Positions 54,766 to 63,631 of a DNA stretch of 64,000 bases are shown here, one piece after another. The stretch is taken from positions 2,725,001-2,789,000 of the forward strand of contig NZ_AP014690.1 of the NCBI RefSeq assembly GCF_001547995.1, written 5' to 3'. How positions within the stretch are numbered: position 1 is the first letter of the stretch; each line of letters begins with the position of its first letter. The position numbers and the translations under genes were made by a program. Under the pieces are notes generated by a model. That model was not told the origin of the DNA. It made no database searches and was given only the letters and a program-made list of their open reading frames with translations. Source of the stretch: Asaia bogorensis NBRC 16594. GTDB lineage: Bacteria; Pseudomonadota; Alphaproteobacteria; Acetobacterales; Acetobacteraceae.

Positions 54766-55574
54766 GGTCTAACTTCCTGCGGGGTGGATGCGGCAACCCG
54801 GTCGTCCGTTGCAATCGGTGCAAGGCGCGGCTCTGCATGGTCGGGGCGCTCTGTCGTCAGCAGCACATCGCCATCGGGCAAGGCAACGGCATGATTGGCC
54901 TGTCGCATTCCATCGCGATTACCCGCCAGAGCAAACACATTGCCTCCGGCTGAAGCGAGCGAAGCCGCAGCATCATGAATCATGGCCGCCTTACCCGCGC
55001 CATGATGACGGCATGGCTCGGGCAGCACATACACGCCTGCGGGGCCAAAAGAGGCGTTCATGGTGGCCTGCGGACGTATCCCGCTATTCCCTGCGCGTTC
55101 GTTTTCGTCACGAGCTGTTTTAAGGGGGGCGGCCTGATCCGTCACACCAATCATGACAGCCTCGTCCTTGCGGGCACCGATCCCTGCGCCGGCACTCCCC
55201 CTAAGGGCCGGTTCAGATGGCGCACCTCCTGCAACGAACTGGCCTGATGCCACGCTGTCGGGCGCCGGGCAGCCGCCGGACACGGCCTGTCCGTCAGGCC
55301 CGATCAATGCGCCGGCAGGGGTGACGCGATAGGTCTCGCCATTCAGTCCGACCTCTGCCTTGACGGGAGAGGGCCGATTGCCAACGACGCTATCGAGCGT
55401 GCCATTGGCCGAGGCCGAGGCACGCGCTCCGGGAGCGAAACCGCCCGCCGATTGTGCTCCCTCCGCCCGCTGCGCGCGGCATGGGTTTACCCCTGCGCCA
55501 AGCAGCATGATGCCGGGGAGAACAACAGGAAGCGATGACCGCCAGAGACGGCGAAGAGCATGAGGGCGACGCAT
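54762..55574 (-). CDS. Exported protein of unknown function, coupled to the two-partner-secretion pore
   Basis: A 270-aa protein with a signal peptide (about 1-35, hydrophobic core VVLPGIMLLGAGVN) and a Gly/Ala/Ser-rich mature part containing the pieces LNGETYRVTPAGALIGPDGQ, GGCPAPDS and YVLPEPCRHHG with paired cysteines. I do not recognise a family; there is no filamentous-haemagglutinin-type TPS domain. The start at 55574 has weak SD support; an ATG at residue 23 is less likely because it cuts the signal. The 4-bp overlap with the transporter gene suggests a shared function, perhaps as cargo, accessory or periplasmic partner. Confidence 0.7.
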   Translation of the reverse strand: MRRPHALRRLWRSSLPVVLPGIMLLGAGVNPCRAQRAEGAQSAGGFAPGARASASANGTLDSVVGNRPSPVKAEVGLNGETYRVTPAGALIGPDGQAVSGGCPAPDSVASGQFVAGGAPSEPALRGSAGAGIGARKDEAVMIGVTDQAAPLKTARDENERAGNSGIRPQATMNASFGPAGVYVLPEPCRHHGAGKAAMIHDAAASLASAGGNVFALAGNRDGMRQANHAVALPDGDVLLTTERPDHAEPRLAPIATDDRVAASTPQEVRP

Positions 55575-55763
55575 GGTAACCGGGCAGGAAGACGAGGAAG
55601 GGTTCAGTATATCACCAAACCGTGATCAGTGCTGATCGTTCCAGGTTTTTCTTCCGCCGCCCCCGACCTGTAACGAACAGGCCGGATAACGGGAATACAG
55701 GTCTCGAAGCCTGCTCAGGTCAGGCCATGCATCAGGCATGGCCCGCCCGGTAACTGGGCTGGA

Positions 55764-58583
55764 TCAGAAGCTGACGCCAGCCTGCAGGAAGGCATAGCGG
55801 CCAACAATGAGGCTGCCATACTGATAGATATTGGTGTTGGTGGCCGCATCCATGACGAAGGGCGGCTTCTTGTCGAGCAGGTTGCTGACGCCTGCCTGGA
55901 AGTTCCAACGGTTGAGGCGATAACCCAGCGTGATGTCATGTGTGAAGATACCGGGCGTCTTGTACTGTCCGGCTGTCTTGGCCGTCAGATCGGTCACACC
56001 GTTACTCCACACCATGCCGCCGATATAGCGCATCATGTAGGTGAAGCTGAAATCGTCATGCTGCCAGGTCGCCTGGGCATAATCGCTTACGCGTGGCTGG
56101 CCGCTTCCCCCAGTGTAGAACAGACGACCGGTGTAGTTGTACCACTTACCATTCGGCACGTTCTGCTGCAGATAGCTGACAAGCTGCTGCATGTTGTTCG
56201 ACACGGTGAGGCTGTCATGGGGCGTCAGACGCACATGATAGTCGAGGTCGAAATCAATGCCGCTGGTGCGGATTCCGCCCAGATTCTGATAGAACGCGTT
56301 GACCGAAGTCAGCTGCTGCGAGGAAGAGCGCGCAGCGATAGCGCCGCAATTGCTGGTATCCGCACCGGTATAGCACTGGTCGAGAATATACTGCGTGCCC
56401 AGCGTACTGATCGTGTTGTTGAGCGAATAATGCCAATACGTGACCGAGGCGGAGAGACCCGGTACCCAGCGCGGCGTGACAACCGTGCCGACCGTATAGG
56501 TACGACCACTCTCAGGCTGCAGCTTGGCGTTGCCGCCGGAAACCGTCGGAACCTGCCCCGTGTTCTGCGGAACGAAAGTCGCCGTATTGATCCCCTCGCT
56601 TGCGCAGCGGGCCTGGACAGCGGCGGCCTGTACGCCGTAGCTGGAAACGGCACTGCAGGGATCGTATGCCGACGGATAGCCGAGGCTCTGACCGCCATAT
56701 AGCTCGTAGACGTTGGGCTGGCGATAGGACGTTCCGAGTGTCGCACGGAAGCGGATATCGCGCACCGGGGCCCAGTTGATCGAGACCTTCCAGTTCTTGG
56801 TCGATCCGAAGGTGTTGTAGTCTGACCAGCGGCCCTGACCGTCAATGGTCAGATCCTTGGCAAGAAATGCGTTCTGAAGCAGCGGAATCTGACCTTCGGC
56901 ATAGACTTCATTCACATTGAAGCCACCGCCGCTATAGCTTGAGGCATTGCCCGTGGAATCACCGCTCACAACGATCGGGTCGGGCTTGCTGCTCAGCTGC
57001 TCGCTGCGATGCTCCATGCCAAAAGCGATACCGACATTGCCGCCATGCTCGTAGGGCATCTTGACGACGCTGCTGTTATTGATGCGCAGGTTGAAGTCGC
57101 GCAGCTGATATTCGGCATGATCATGCTGCGTGAACTTGCCATAGGCAGCAGCCTCGGGTGAAAGCGGCGCGAGTGGGTTGGACAAGACGCAGCCCGGCTG
57201 GCTGGTGCAGACGGTCGGGTCATACACAATCTTGCTGCCCGGATTGGTGGGGTCGAGCTGACGCACACCGGTCATCTGCAGCAGATGACGATAATTGCCC
57301 ATGTTCTGCGTGTTGGCGGTCCAGCGGCTCTGGCCGTATGTCATGGACGCATCATATTCCCAGCCACGCCAGATCTTGCCCTTGGCGCCACCGATAACGG
57401 TCCAGGTATCGGTCGCATAATCCATCTTGCGCGGACCGAGATCGTTCATACGGCGCGACATGATCGCGTCACGTCCCCAGATATTATAGGGGCTGCCTGC
57501 CGGGATGGTCCAGGACGACAGCAACGGAGACGGCTTGATGCCACCGGAAACCGGGGCTGCAGCCATCTGCCGTGCCGTTGTCGTGTGGCTGTACCGCACG
57601 TTGGCGTAGGGCTTGAAATGGCTGTCCACATCGTAATGGGCATCGCCGGACAGGGCTGAATTCTGGTTATAATTCTGCACCATCGTGTCTTTGGCAAAAT
57701 TATACCGATCGGCATTGCTGTACCGGTGAAAGGTGCCATCCCCATTCGAAACCAGATTGGCCCCTGTGCGCGGGTCGGTCACACGGCCAGCCGGAATGAT
57801 GGACGAGCCATAAAGTGGCGTGCCGGTCACCGGGTTGCTCTGCTGCGGGTTGGCCGCCCAGGCGCGGTCCTGGCTCATGATTCCGCCAGATGTATTATAC
57901 TGGCCGAAAAGGGTGACGTTGCCCTTGCCGTGATCGAAGTTGAAACCCTTCATGGCGGAAAGCAGGCCCGTCTTGGCATCGCCGTATTGCGAGATCCCGC
58001 CACGCATGGTGATGGTCGCCTTGGTGACGTCATGACGCAGCTTGATGTTGATCACGCCGGAGACGGCATCCGCACCGTAAAGCTCGGAGCCGCCATCCTT
58101 GAGCATTTCGACGCTGGCGATTTCCTCGATGGGGATCGTGTTCAGATCGACACAGGATGTGGCCGCGTTAATTGCCGTGCGCTTGCCGTCAATCAGGATG
58201 AGCACACGCTTGGAGCCGAAATTGCGGATATCGGTGCAGCTCACACCACCACCGCCATTGGTCTGCTGGTTGGGCGTACCCGATGAGCCGACCGAGGGGA
58301 GGCGCTGAAGATAGTCACCCAGCGAAACAGCCGAAGTCTGCTGGATCTGCTTGGCAGTCACGATCTGGACGGGGTTGGCCGAGCTGTTGTTCGAGCTGCG
58401 CAGATACGATCCTGTTACCATGATCGTTTCTGATTTGGGCGTGGCCTGTTTGGTCTTGACCAGGGTCTTTTTCTTGGTGGCGGTTGCATCCATCGGCACC
58501 GTGGCCGCCATGGCTGCCGAGGTAGATAGTCCGGCCACTGCCGTAAACGTCAAAAGGAAAGATCTGCGCAGGCTCAACGCCAT
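55764..58583 (-). CDS. TonB-dependent outer membrane receptor (large, Oar-like/CirA-like)
   Basis: A 939-aa receptor with a signal peptide ending AAMAAT, a Lys-rich linker, the TonB-box-like ETIMVTG at 52-58, and a plug domain (LGDYLQRLPSVGSSG, CTDIRNFGSKRVLILIDGKR, VEMLKDGGSELYGADAVSGVIN). The barrel shows the C-terminal pattern RLNRWNFQAGVSNLLDKKPP and ends FLQAGVSF. Two conserved cysteines in the plug (SCTDIRN and SCVDLN) are typical of a subgroup widespread in Acetobacteraceae and sphingomonads. Its own upstream region contains paired ACGTAACG repeats. Substrate unknown. Confidence 0.92.
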   Translation of the reverse strand: MALSLRRSFLLTFTAVAGLSTSAAMAATVPMDATATKKKTLVKTKQATPKSETIMVTGSYLRSSNNSSANPVQIVTAKQIQQTSAVSLGDYLQRLPSVGSSGTPNQQTNGGGGVSCTDIRNFGSKRVLILIDGKRTAINAATSCVDLNTIPIEEIASVEMLKDGGSELYGADAVSGVINIKLRHDVTKATITMRGGISQYGDAKTGLLSAMKGFNFDHGKGNVTLFGQYNTSGGIMSQDRAWAANPQQSNPVTGTPLYGSSIIPAGRVTDPRTGANLVSNGDGTFHRYSNADRYNFAKDTMVQNYNQNSALSGDAHYDVDSHFKPYANVRYSHTTTARQMAAAPVSGGIKPSPLLSSWTIPAGSPYNIWGRDAIMSRRMNDLGPRKMDYATDTWTVIGGAKGKIWRGWEYDASMTYGQSRWTANTQNMGNYRHLLQMTGVRQLDPTNPGSKIVYDPTVCTSQPGCVLSNPLAPLSPEAAAYGKFTQHDHAEYQLRDFNLRINNSSVVKMPYEHGGNVGIAFGMEHRSEQLSSKPDPIVVSGDSTGNASSYSGGGFNVNEVYAEGQIPLLQNAFLAKDLTIDGQGRWSDYNTFGSTKNWKVSINWAPVRDIRFRATLGTSYRQPNVYELYGGQSLGYPSAYDPCSAVSSYGVQAAAVQARCASEGINTATFVPQNTGQVPTVSGGNAKLQPESGRTYTVGTVVTPRWVPGLSASVTYWHYSLNNTISTLGTQYILDQCYTGADTSNCGAIAARSSSQQLTSVNAFYQNLGGIRTSGIDFDLDYHVRLTPHDSLTVSNNMQQLVSYLQQNVPNGKWYNYTGRLFYTGGSGQPRVSDYAQATWQHDDFSFTYMMRYIGGMVWSNGVTDLTAKTAGQYKTPGIFTHDITLGYRLNRWNFQAGVSNLLDKKPPFVMDAATNTNIYQYGSLIVGRYAFLQAGVSF

Positions 58584-59053
58584 AGGTCACACGCTCCACA
58601 CGTAACGTAATTCATCTGAAACGTAACGCTGGCATAACGAGAACCGGACGCGTGCGACGAAATATTTCTGTTTTGTATCGAACTTTAAAAATTAATTGAA
58701 TCAGCCTTATTTCGTTATCATACCGTTAATCACCCCATTGGTGTCCGGTTTTTCGTTGCGCAAATGACACGTTATGGAGGGAGGCCTCGCAAAAAATGAT
58801 CATCCCAGGCGCTCATTTCAGCATGAGAACGACATCTGGCATGAGGCGTGACTCGCCTCCGGACCGGCAGTGCCCCCGCCCCCGGAATCCGGCTGTGTCA
58901 GGTGCGGGACTGCACGGCTGTCAGCGTTGCGCAACAGACGCCTGCTCAGGCGCGTGATGGCCGATACAGGCCCTCACCTACGAAAAGTCATGCCGGCATG
59001 GTGTCGGTGGCGTAGCCATCACAGGCCACGCATGGATAAGCCAGATTACTGGC
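58584..59053. other. Intergenic region between the TonB receptor gene and ftsY
   Basis: About 470 bp. The right part should hold the 3' end of the ftsY transcript and the left part the promoter of the TonB receptor gene, including the repeats at 58600-58628. A small perfect hairpin (GAGGCG, loop TGACT, CGCCTC) lies at 58843-58859. Open frames here are low-complexity Pro/Arg or antisense to ftsY; I did not call them. Confidence 0.5.
58600..58628. promoter_or_regulatory. Direct repeats upstream of the TonB receptor gene
   Basis: ACGTAACGT at 58600-58608 and ACGTAACG at 58621-58628, start-to-start spacing 21 bp, two helical turns. They lie 17 to 45 bp upstream of the receptor start and could be an operator pair or lie in the 5' leader. 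Confidence 0.3.
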
Positions 59054-60001
59054 TCAATCCTGAACTTCGTCGATCAGATGGCTGGTCAGATCGGCACCGC
59101 TCCCGCCCACGAGACCACGCGCATATTCCTGAGCCGAGAAGGGACGCAGATCCTCGACCTGCTCACCCACGCCCACCAGATGCACCGGAAGCTTGAAGGC
59201 GTCAGCCAGTGCGACAACGATACCCCCCCGTGCGGAGCCATCGAGCTTGGTCACGATCAGACCCGTTACATTCACGAGTTCACGGAAAACACGCACCTGT
59301 TCCATTGCATTCTGTCCAGTCGTGGCATCGAGCACCAGCAACACTGAATGGGGAGCGGTTTCGTCGAACTTCCTCATGACGCGGATGATCTTGGCGAGCT
59401 CTTCCATCAGCGCGCCCTTGTTGTGCAGACGCCCGGCCGTGTCGACGAACAGCAGGTCGGTTCCTGATTCACGCGCCTGTTTGATGCCTTCATAGGCGAG
59501 GCCTGCGGCATCCCCACCCGGCTTGCCCGCAATGACAGGCGCGCCAGTACGTTCACCCCAGACCTGCAACTGCTCGACAGCAGCGGCGCGGAACGTGTCA
59601 CCCGCCACCATCATGACCGAGCGCCCCTGATCCCGGAACCATTTGGCCATCTTGCCGATGGTCGTGGTCTTGCCCACGCCATTGACGCCCACCACGAGCA
59701 CGACATGCGGCTTGTGCTCGGTCTTGAGCTCGAAGGGCTGGGCCACGGGTTCGAGCACGCGGGCGATTTCGGTGGCCAGAGCCTCCTGAATTTCCTCGGT
59801 CGTGACATTGCGGCCAAAACGCGACGTGCGGAATTCCTCGATCACACGCCCGGCCACTGCGGGGCCGAGATCGGCTGCAATCAGCTCGTCCTCGAGTTCC
59901 TCCAGCGCTGTCTCGTCGAGATAGCGATGGGTGAGAGCAGCATTCAGCTTCTGCGTCGAACGCGTCAGCCCCTGTTTCAGACGTGAGAAAAATCCGGCCA
60001 T
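59054..60001 (-). CDS. ftsY: Signal recognition particle receptor
   Basis: FtsY (315 aa) docks ribosome-SRP complexes at the membrane. It lacks the acidic N-terminal A domain of E. coli, as in most alphaproteobacteria, and starts with a short amphipathic membrane-targeting helix (AGFFSRLKQGLTRS). The N domain is followed by the G domain: G1 VGVNGVGKTTT (about 104-114), AGDTFRAAAVEQL, VDTAGRLHNK, TKLDGSARGG, then GVGEQVEDLRPF. It starts 1 bp after mtaB, in the operon dapF-mtaB-ftsY. Confidence 0.97.
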   Translation of the reverse strand: MAGFFSRLKQGLTRSTQKLNAALTHRYLDETALEELEDELIAADLGPAVAGRVIEEFRTSRFGRNVTTEEIQEALATEIARVLEPVAQPFELKTEHKPHVVLVVGVNGVGKTTTIGKMAKWFRDQGRSVMMVAGDTFRAAAVEQLQVWGERTGAPVIAGKPGGDAAGLAYEGIKQARESGTDLLFVDTAGRLHNKGALMEELAKIIRVMRKFDETAPHSVLLVLDATTGQNAMEQVRVFRELVNVTGLIVTKLDGSARGGIVVALADAFKLPVHLVGVGEQVEDLRPFSAQEYARGLVGGSGADLTSHLIDEVQD

Positions 60002-60002
60002 G

Positions 60003-61247
60003 TCAGTTGATCTCTGCTACCAGCCCTGCTTCGTCAAGGGTTCGGGCGACAAGGGTAAGGCGTGTGCCACGAACTGCCTGCCCGCGAGACAGACGCACCG
60101 GCACGAAATGGGCCGAGTGGCCCTTGGTTGCACCCTCCATCAGAACATCGAGAGGGCGCCCCATCATACCGCGCCAATAGGCCTGCCGATTGGCCTCGCC
60201 TGCCGCACGCAGAGCCGCCGCACGCGCCTGACGTTTTGCATTGGGGACGCTGGGCATACGGGCCGCCGGGGTGCCTGGGCGCTCGCTATAGGGAAAGACG
60301 TGCAGATAGGGCAGTTCATGACGCACGACAAAATCGAGCGTCTCCTGCGCCTGGGCCTCGGTTTCAGTCGGAAAGCCGGCAATCAAATCGGCCCCGATCG
60401 CGATATCGGGGCGCAGGCGCCGCACCTGCGCGATCAGATTGGCGGCATCCTGCACCGAATGGCGGCGCTTCATGCGCTTGAGCACCATATCGCTCGCTGC
60501 CTGTAACGAGAGATGCAGATGCGGCAGAAAACGGGGCTCCTCGGCCAGCAGATACCACAGATCGGCATCGACGGAGGCCGGATCGAGCGAGGACAGGCGC
60601 AGTCGGGGCAATTCCGGCACGGCTGACAGCACGTCACGGCAAAGCGTGCCCAGTGCAGGCGTGCCATCGAGGTCCCGCCCCCAGGAGGCGATATCGACAC
60701 CCGTCAGAACGATTTCATGATGGCCCGCCTCCACCAGCGCCCGGGCGCGGGCGATCACGTCCCGGGTGGGCACCGAACGCGAGCGGCCGCGCCCATACGG
60801 GATAATGCAGAATGTGCAGCGATGGTCGCAGCCCTGCTGCACCTGAAGCAGGGCACGCACATGCCCGCCCGTTTCGACCACGGGCGAGGCGGGAGCGGGT
60901 GCGGCCTGCATGATATCAGCAACAGCCCCCTGCTGCTTCAAGGAGGTCTCCGTCCAGCTAGCCGCCTCGAGCTTTTCGGTATTGCCCATCACATGCGACA
61001 CGCCGGGCAGGCTGGCCCAGTCCTGCGGCGCGATCTGGACCGCGCAGCCCGTGACCACAATACGCTTGCCGGGGTCATCACGATGGGCACGCCTGATGGC
61101 CTGACGCGCCTGACGTTCAGCGCTTGTCGTCACCGCGCAGGTATTGACCACCACGACATCCGGCAAATGGCCGGTCAGGGCCTGCATACGCTCGCTTTCA
61201 TGCAGGTTGAGGCGGCAGCCGAAGGTCAGGAGACGGGCACCGCTCAT
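60003..61247 (-). CDS. mtaB: tRNA t6A37 methylthiotransferase (MtaB family)
   Basis: A 414-aa radical-SAM methylthiotransferase that makes ms2t6A at tRNA position 37. The N-terminal MTTase domain carries C11, C37 and C68 for the auxiliary cluster; the radical-SAM ligands are C140, C144 and C147 ([20 protein letters not shown]). Later landmarks are [16 protein letters not shown] and the C-terminal TRAM-like segment ([21 protein letters not shown]). MtaB, not MiaB, is indicated by CxxxCxxCIIP and context. It lies between dapF (4-bp overlap) and ftsY. Confidence 0.92.
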   Translation of the reverse strand: MSGARLLTFGCRLNLHESERMQALTGHLPDVVVVNTCAVTTSAERQARQAIRRAHRDDPGKRIVVTGCAVQIAPQDWASLPGVSHVMGNTEKLEAASWTETSLKQQGAVADIMQAAPAPASPVVETGGHVRALLQVQQGCDHRCTFCIIPYGRGRSRSVPTRDVIARARALVEAGHHEIVLTGVDIASWGRDLDGTPALGTLCRDVLSAVPELPRLRLSSLDPASVDADLWYLLAEEPRFLPHLHLSLQAASDMVLKRMKRRHSVQDAANLIAQVRRLRPDIAIGADLIAGFPTETEAQAQETLDFVVRHELPYLHVFPYSERPGTPAARMPSVPNAKRQARAAALRAAGEANRQAYWRGMMGRPLDVLMEGATKGHSAHFVPVRLSRGQAVRGTRLTLVARTLDEAGLVAEIN

Positions 61248-62080
61248 CCGTCATGCGTCCCGAGGGGATAGAGCCCCTCGAAAACATGGGTCGCCGGGCC
61301 GATCATGAGGACATGACCGTCTGCCTCGCGCCAATGGATACGCAGCGCACCGCCATCCATTTCCACCCGGCACTCGCGGTCCAGAAGGCCGCGACGCACA
61401 CCATTGACCACGGCAGCACAGGCTCCGGACCCGCAGGCCAGTGTCAGTCCGGCGCCGCGCTCCCAGACGCGCAGCCGAATGAAATCACGGGAGACAATCT
61501 CGGCGCAGCCGATATTGGCGCGTTCCGGAAAGAGCGCATCGCGCTCCAGCGCGGCGCCCTCGCGGTCCGCACGGTCCATCCCGTCAAAGAAGGTCGCATG
61601 CGGATTACCCATCGAGCAGGCCGCAGGGCTGCCCGGCAGGGGCAGTTCGACGGTATCCATCGCCTGTGACAGGGGGATACGCTGCCAGTCCAGCGCGGGC
61701 ACACCCATATCCACCCCGATTTCACCCTCAGGCGTGATGAAGCTCGGCAGCAATCCCGCACTTGTCTGTAATACCGGCGCATTGCCAATGAGGGCAGCGA
61801 CACAGCGTGAGGCATTGCCGCACGCCCCTGCTTCGGATCCATCAGGATTGTAGAAACGTACCCGGATATCGGCTCCATCGCGATCTGGCGCATCGAGCAG
61901 CACAAGCTGGTCACACCCGACGCCAAAGCGACGGTCACAGAGCTTGGACATGGTATGTAATGTGGCGTCGAAACGCTCGTGGCGCCTGTCGATAATGACG
62001 AAGTCATTGCCGAGGCCCTGCATCTTATGGAACCGGATCATCATACGGGCAGTTATAGTGGGTCCGGGCCGCCACGGCAC
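61244..62080 (-). CDS. dapF: Diaminopimelate epimerase
   Basis: DapF (278 aa) converts LL- to meso-diaminopimelate for lysine and peptidoglycan. The two catalytic cysteines are C87 (ACGNASRC) and C216 (LACGSGAC), in the usual two-domain arrangement; [15 protein letters not shown] gives the normal N-terminus. Start choice: the GTG at 62080 follows GGAGG by seven bases, while ATG codons at 62044 and 62041 match the family start better but lack an SD. I keep the GTG with reserve. It leads the dapF-mtaB-ftsY operon and is divergent from the next gene. Confidence 0.95.
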   Translation of the reverse strand: MPWRPGPTITARMMIRFHKMQGLGNDFVIIDRRHERFDATLHTMSKLCDRRFGVGCDQLVLLDAPDRDGADIRVRFYNPDGSEAGACGNASRCVAALIGNAPVLQTSAGLLPSFITPEGEIGVDMGVPALDWQRIPLSQAMDTVELPLPGSPAACSMGNPHATFFDGMDRADREGAALERDALFPERANIGCAEIVSRDFIRLRVWERGAGLTLACGSGACAAVVNGVRRGLLDRECRVEMDGGALRIHWREADGHVLMIGPATHVFEGLYPLGTHDG

Positions 62081-62154
62081 GGGAAACCTCCGGTTTCTTG
62101 ACGTAAATTTTCAAAGCCGACGCATCGCCCGTTGCGGTGCAGGATAACAGACCC

Positions 62155-62781
62155 ATGTTCATCGCCTCCTACGACACCCCCGCCATTGCACGCCATGTCC
62201 GTCTCATCTGGTCGTGCCTTGATATGAGCCGGGAGGCGCTTGAAAAATGCCTGACACAACTGCCCACCGGATGCAGCCTGCTCGTTCGAGATGACATGAT
62301 CGACTGGATGCGTGGTCACGCCGCGCAGCATAATCTGCTGCGCCAGGGCCCTGGCGGCATTGAACGGCTGAGGCCCGATGGTAGCGTGGCTGAAACCATG
62401 GCGCTCTACGAGCACTGCCTGCCATCGCAGATTGTCGACCACCCGGCCCGCTCCGTAGTAGCACTGGACATCGTGCTCAAGGACAGCACGGAAGAGGCCT
62501 GGGACGAAACCGAAACCCTGATCGATCAGGGACTCCCTTCGCAGGTGGCTGCCTCGGCGCTCGTAGGTACCGCACAGGAAGTCGCGCAGCGCCTTAATGA
62601 CTATCGCAAGCTTGGGCTGTTTGATGTCATCCTCACGGCGCCGCCATCCCGTGCGCCCTATCGCGAAGTGAGCGAGGCGCTGCAGCCGCTTCTGCGCCAA
62701 CAGGCCATACCGGTGGACCGTCACGCCCGCATCGCCGGGATTTCCGATGGTCCGTTCGAATGGCATGGCGCAGCGCTCTGA
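62155..62781 (+). CDS. Luciferase-like (LLM) domain remnant or small protein of unknown function
   Basis: A 208-aa cytosolic protein. Its second half resembles the C-terminal part of luciferase-like flavin monooxygenases: ALDIVLKDSTEEAWDETETL, then ALVGTAQEVAQRLNDYRKLG and DVILTAPPS followed by a LQPLL helix. The N-terminal flavin/substrate half of that family (normally about 330-360 aa in total) is absent, so oxidase activity is doubtful. The ATG at 62155 follows AGGATAA. It is divergent from dapF and precedes a methyltransferase gene by 140 bp. Confidence 0.65.
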   Translation: MFIASYDTPAIARHVRLIWSCLDMSREALEKCLTQLPTGCSLLVRDDMIDWMRGHAAQHNLLRQGPGGIERLRPDGSVAETMALYEHCLPSQIVDHPARSVVALDIVLKDSTEEAWDETETLIDQGLPSQVAASALVGTAQEVAQRLNDYRKLGLFDVILTAPPSRAPYREVSEALQPLLRQQAIPVDRHARIAGISDGPFEWHGAAL

Positions 62782-62921
62782 ACCCGGCCTCACATCGCCT
62801 TGGCGGGAAGCGCGCGTAGAGAGACTGTCTGCCTTGACGTGTGCCTGTCATGGCGTCATCCCTGCGCGGGTCCTCGCAATGCTGCGAGCACGCCAGAGCA
62901 GAGACAGGCAGGACTGGTCCG

Positions 62922-63569
62922 ATGACTGATACCCCGTCAGGGCTGCACCCGGCAGCCTTCACCCGCGCCAATAACGACCCCGACCGCAGTTTTTATGCTG
63001 GTCGTGGCGATTCAACGCAGATGGATGCGGGCGCCCGCACCGCGGTCACGGCCCTTTACCAAACCGCGCTTCCTGCCACGGGTGTCGTACTCGACCTCAT
63101 GGCCGGGACGATGAGCCACCTCCCTGCGGAGGCGCAGCTTGAAACCGTGCTTGGGCTGGATGTGAACGGCAAGGCCCTTGAGGCCAATATCGCCCTGACA
63201 CGACGGATCGAGCAGGATCTGAACGAAACACCGGCACTCGACCTGCCTGACGATACGCTCGATGCCGTGTGTCTGTGCGACGGGTTTGCCTATCTGACCA
63301 ATCCGCTGGCCGTGCTGGAGGAGGTCAACCGCGTGCTGCGACCCGGCGCGCCATTCATCATCACCTTCTCCGACAATTTCATCGCGCAGAAAGCCGTGGC
63401 CCTGTGGCAGGCTCTTGAGCCCGCCGACCGCACCCGTCTTGTCACGCTCTTGCTCGACAAGGCAGGTTTTGGTGATCTGGACACCGGTGAGGTCGTGCCC
63501 CCCGAGGACCTCACGGCGTGGAATGATACCGTCCATGCCGTGATTGGCCGCAAGAAACTCGCGGCCTGA
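62922..63569 (+). CDS. SAM-dependent methyltransferase-like protein
   Basis: A 215-aa class I methyltransferase-type protein. After an N-terminal region (RSFYAGRGDSTQMDAGAR) it shows motif I VVLDLMAGTMSHLP, with VLGLDVNGKAL as the acidic strand, then DAVCLCDGFAYLTNP and a post-I helix EEVNRVLRPGAPFIITFSDNF. Motif I is a divergent DLMAG rather than DxGxGxG, a variant seen in ubiquinone/type-11 relatives. Target unknown. The ATG at 62922 starts the domain; a longer upstream extension is arginine/serine-rich and unlikely. It converges with the last gene. Confidence 0.8.
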   Translation: MTDTPSGLHPAAFTRANNDPDRSFYAGRGDSTQMDAGARTAVTALYQTALPATGVVLDLMAGTMSHLPAEAQLETVLGLDVNGKALEANIALTRRIEQDLNETPALDLPDDTLDAVCLCDGFAYLTNPLAVLEEVNRVLRPGAPFIITFSDNFIAQKAVALWQALEPADRTRLVTLLLDKAGFGDLDTGEVVPPEDLTAWNDTVHAVIGRKKLAA

Positions 63570-63603
63570 TTGGCTGCGGACGACCGCATGTCCGAGGCCG
63601 GCC

Positions 63604-63620
63604 TTTGGGTAAAGCCCAAA
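63604..63620. terminator. Hairpin between the methyltransferase and isomerase genes
   Basis: TTTGGG, loop TAAAG, CCCAAA: a short 6-bp stem in the 62-bp convergent gap, with GGCC before and AAGGG after it. It may act as a weak bidirectional terminator. Confidence 0.4.
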
Positions 63621-63631
63621 AGGGTCACCGT

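Noticed and set aside
58870-59196. 108-codon Pro/Arg-rich frame between the TonB receptor gene and ftsY
   Set aside because: The 3' half is antisense to ftsY and the 5' half is low-complexity; no SD or domain content.
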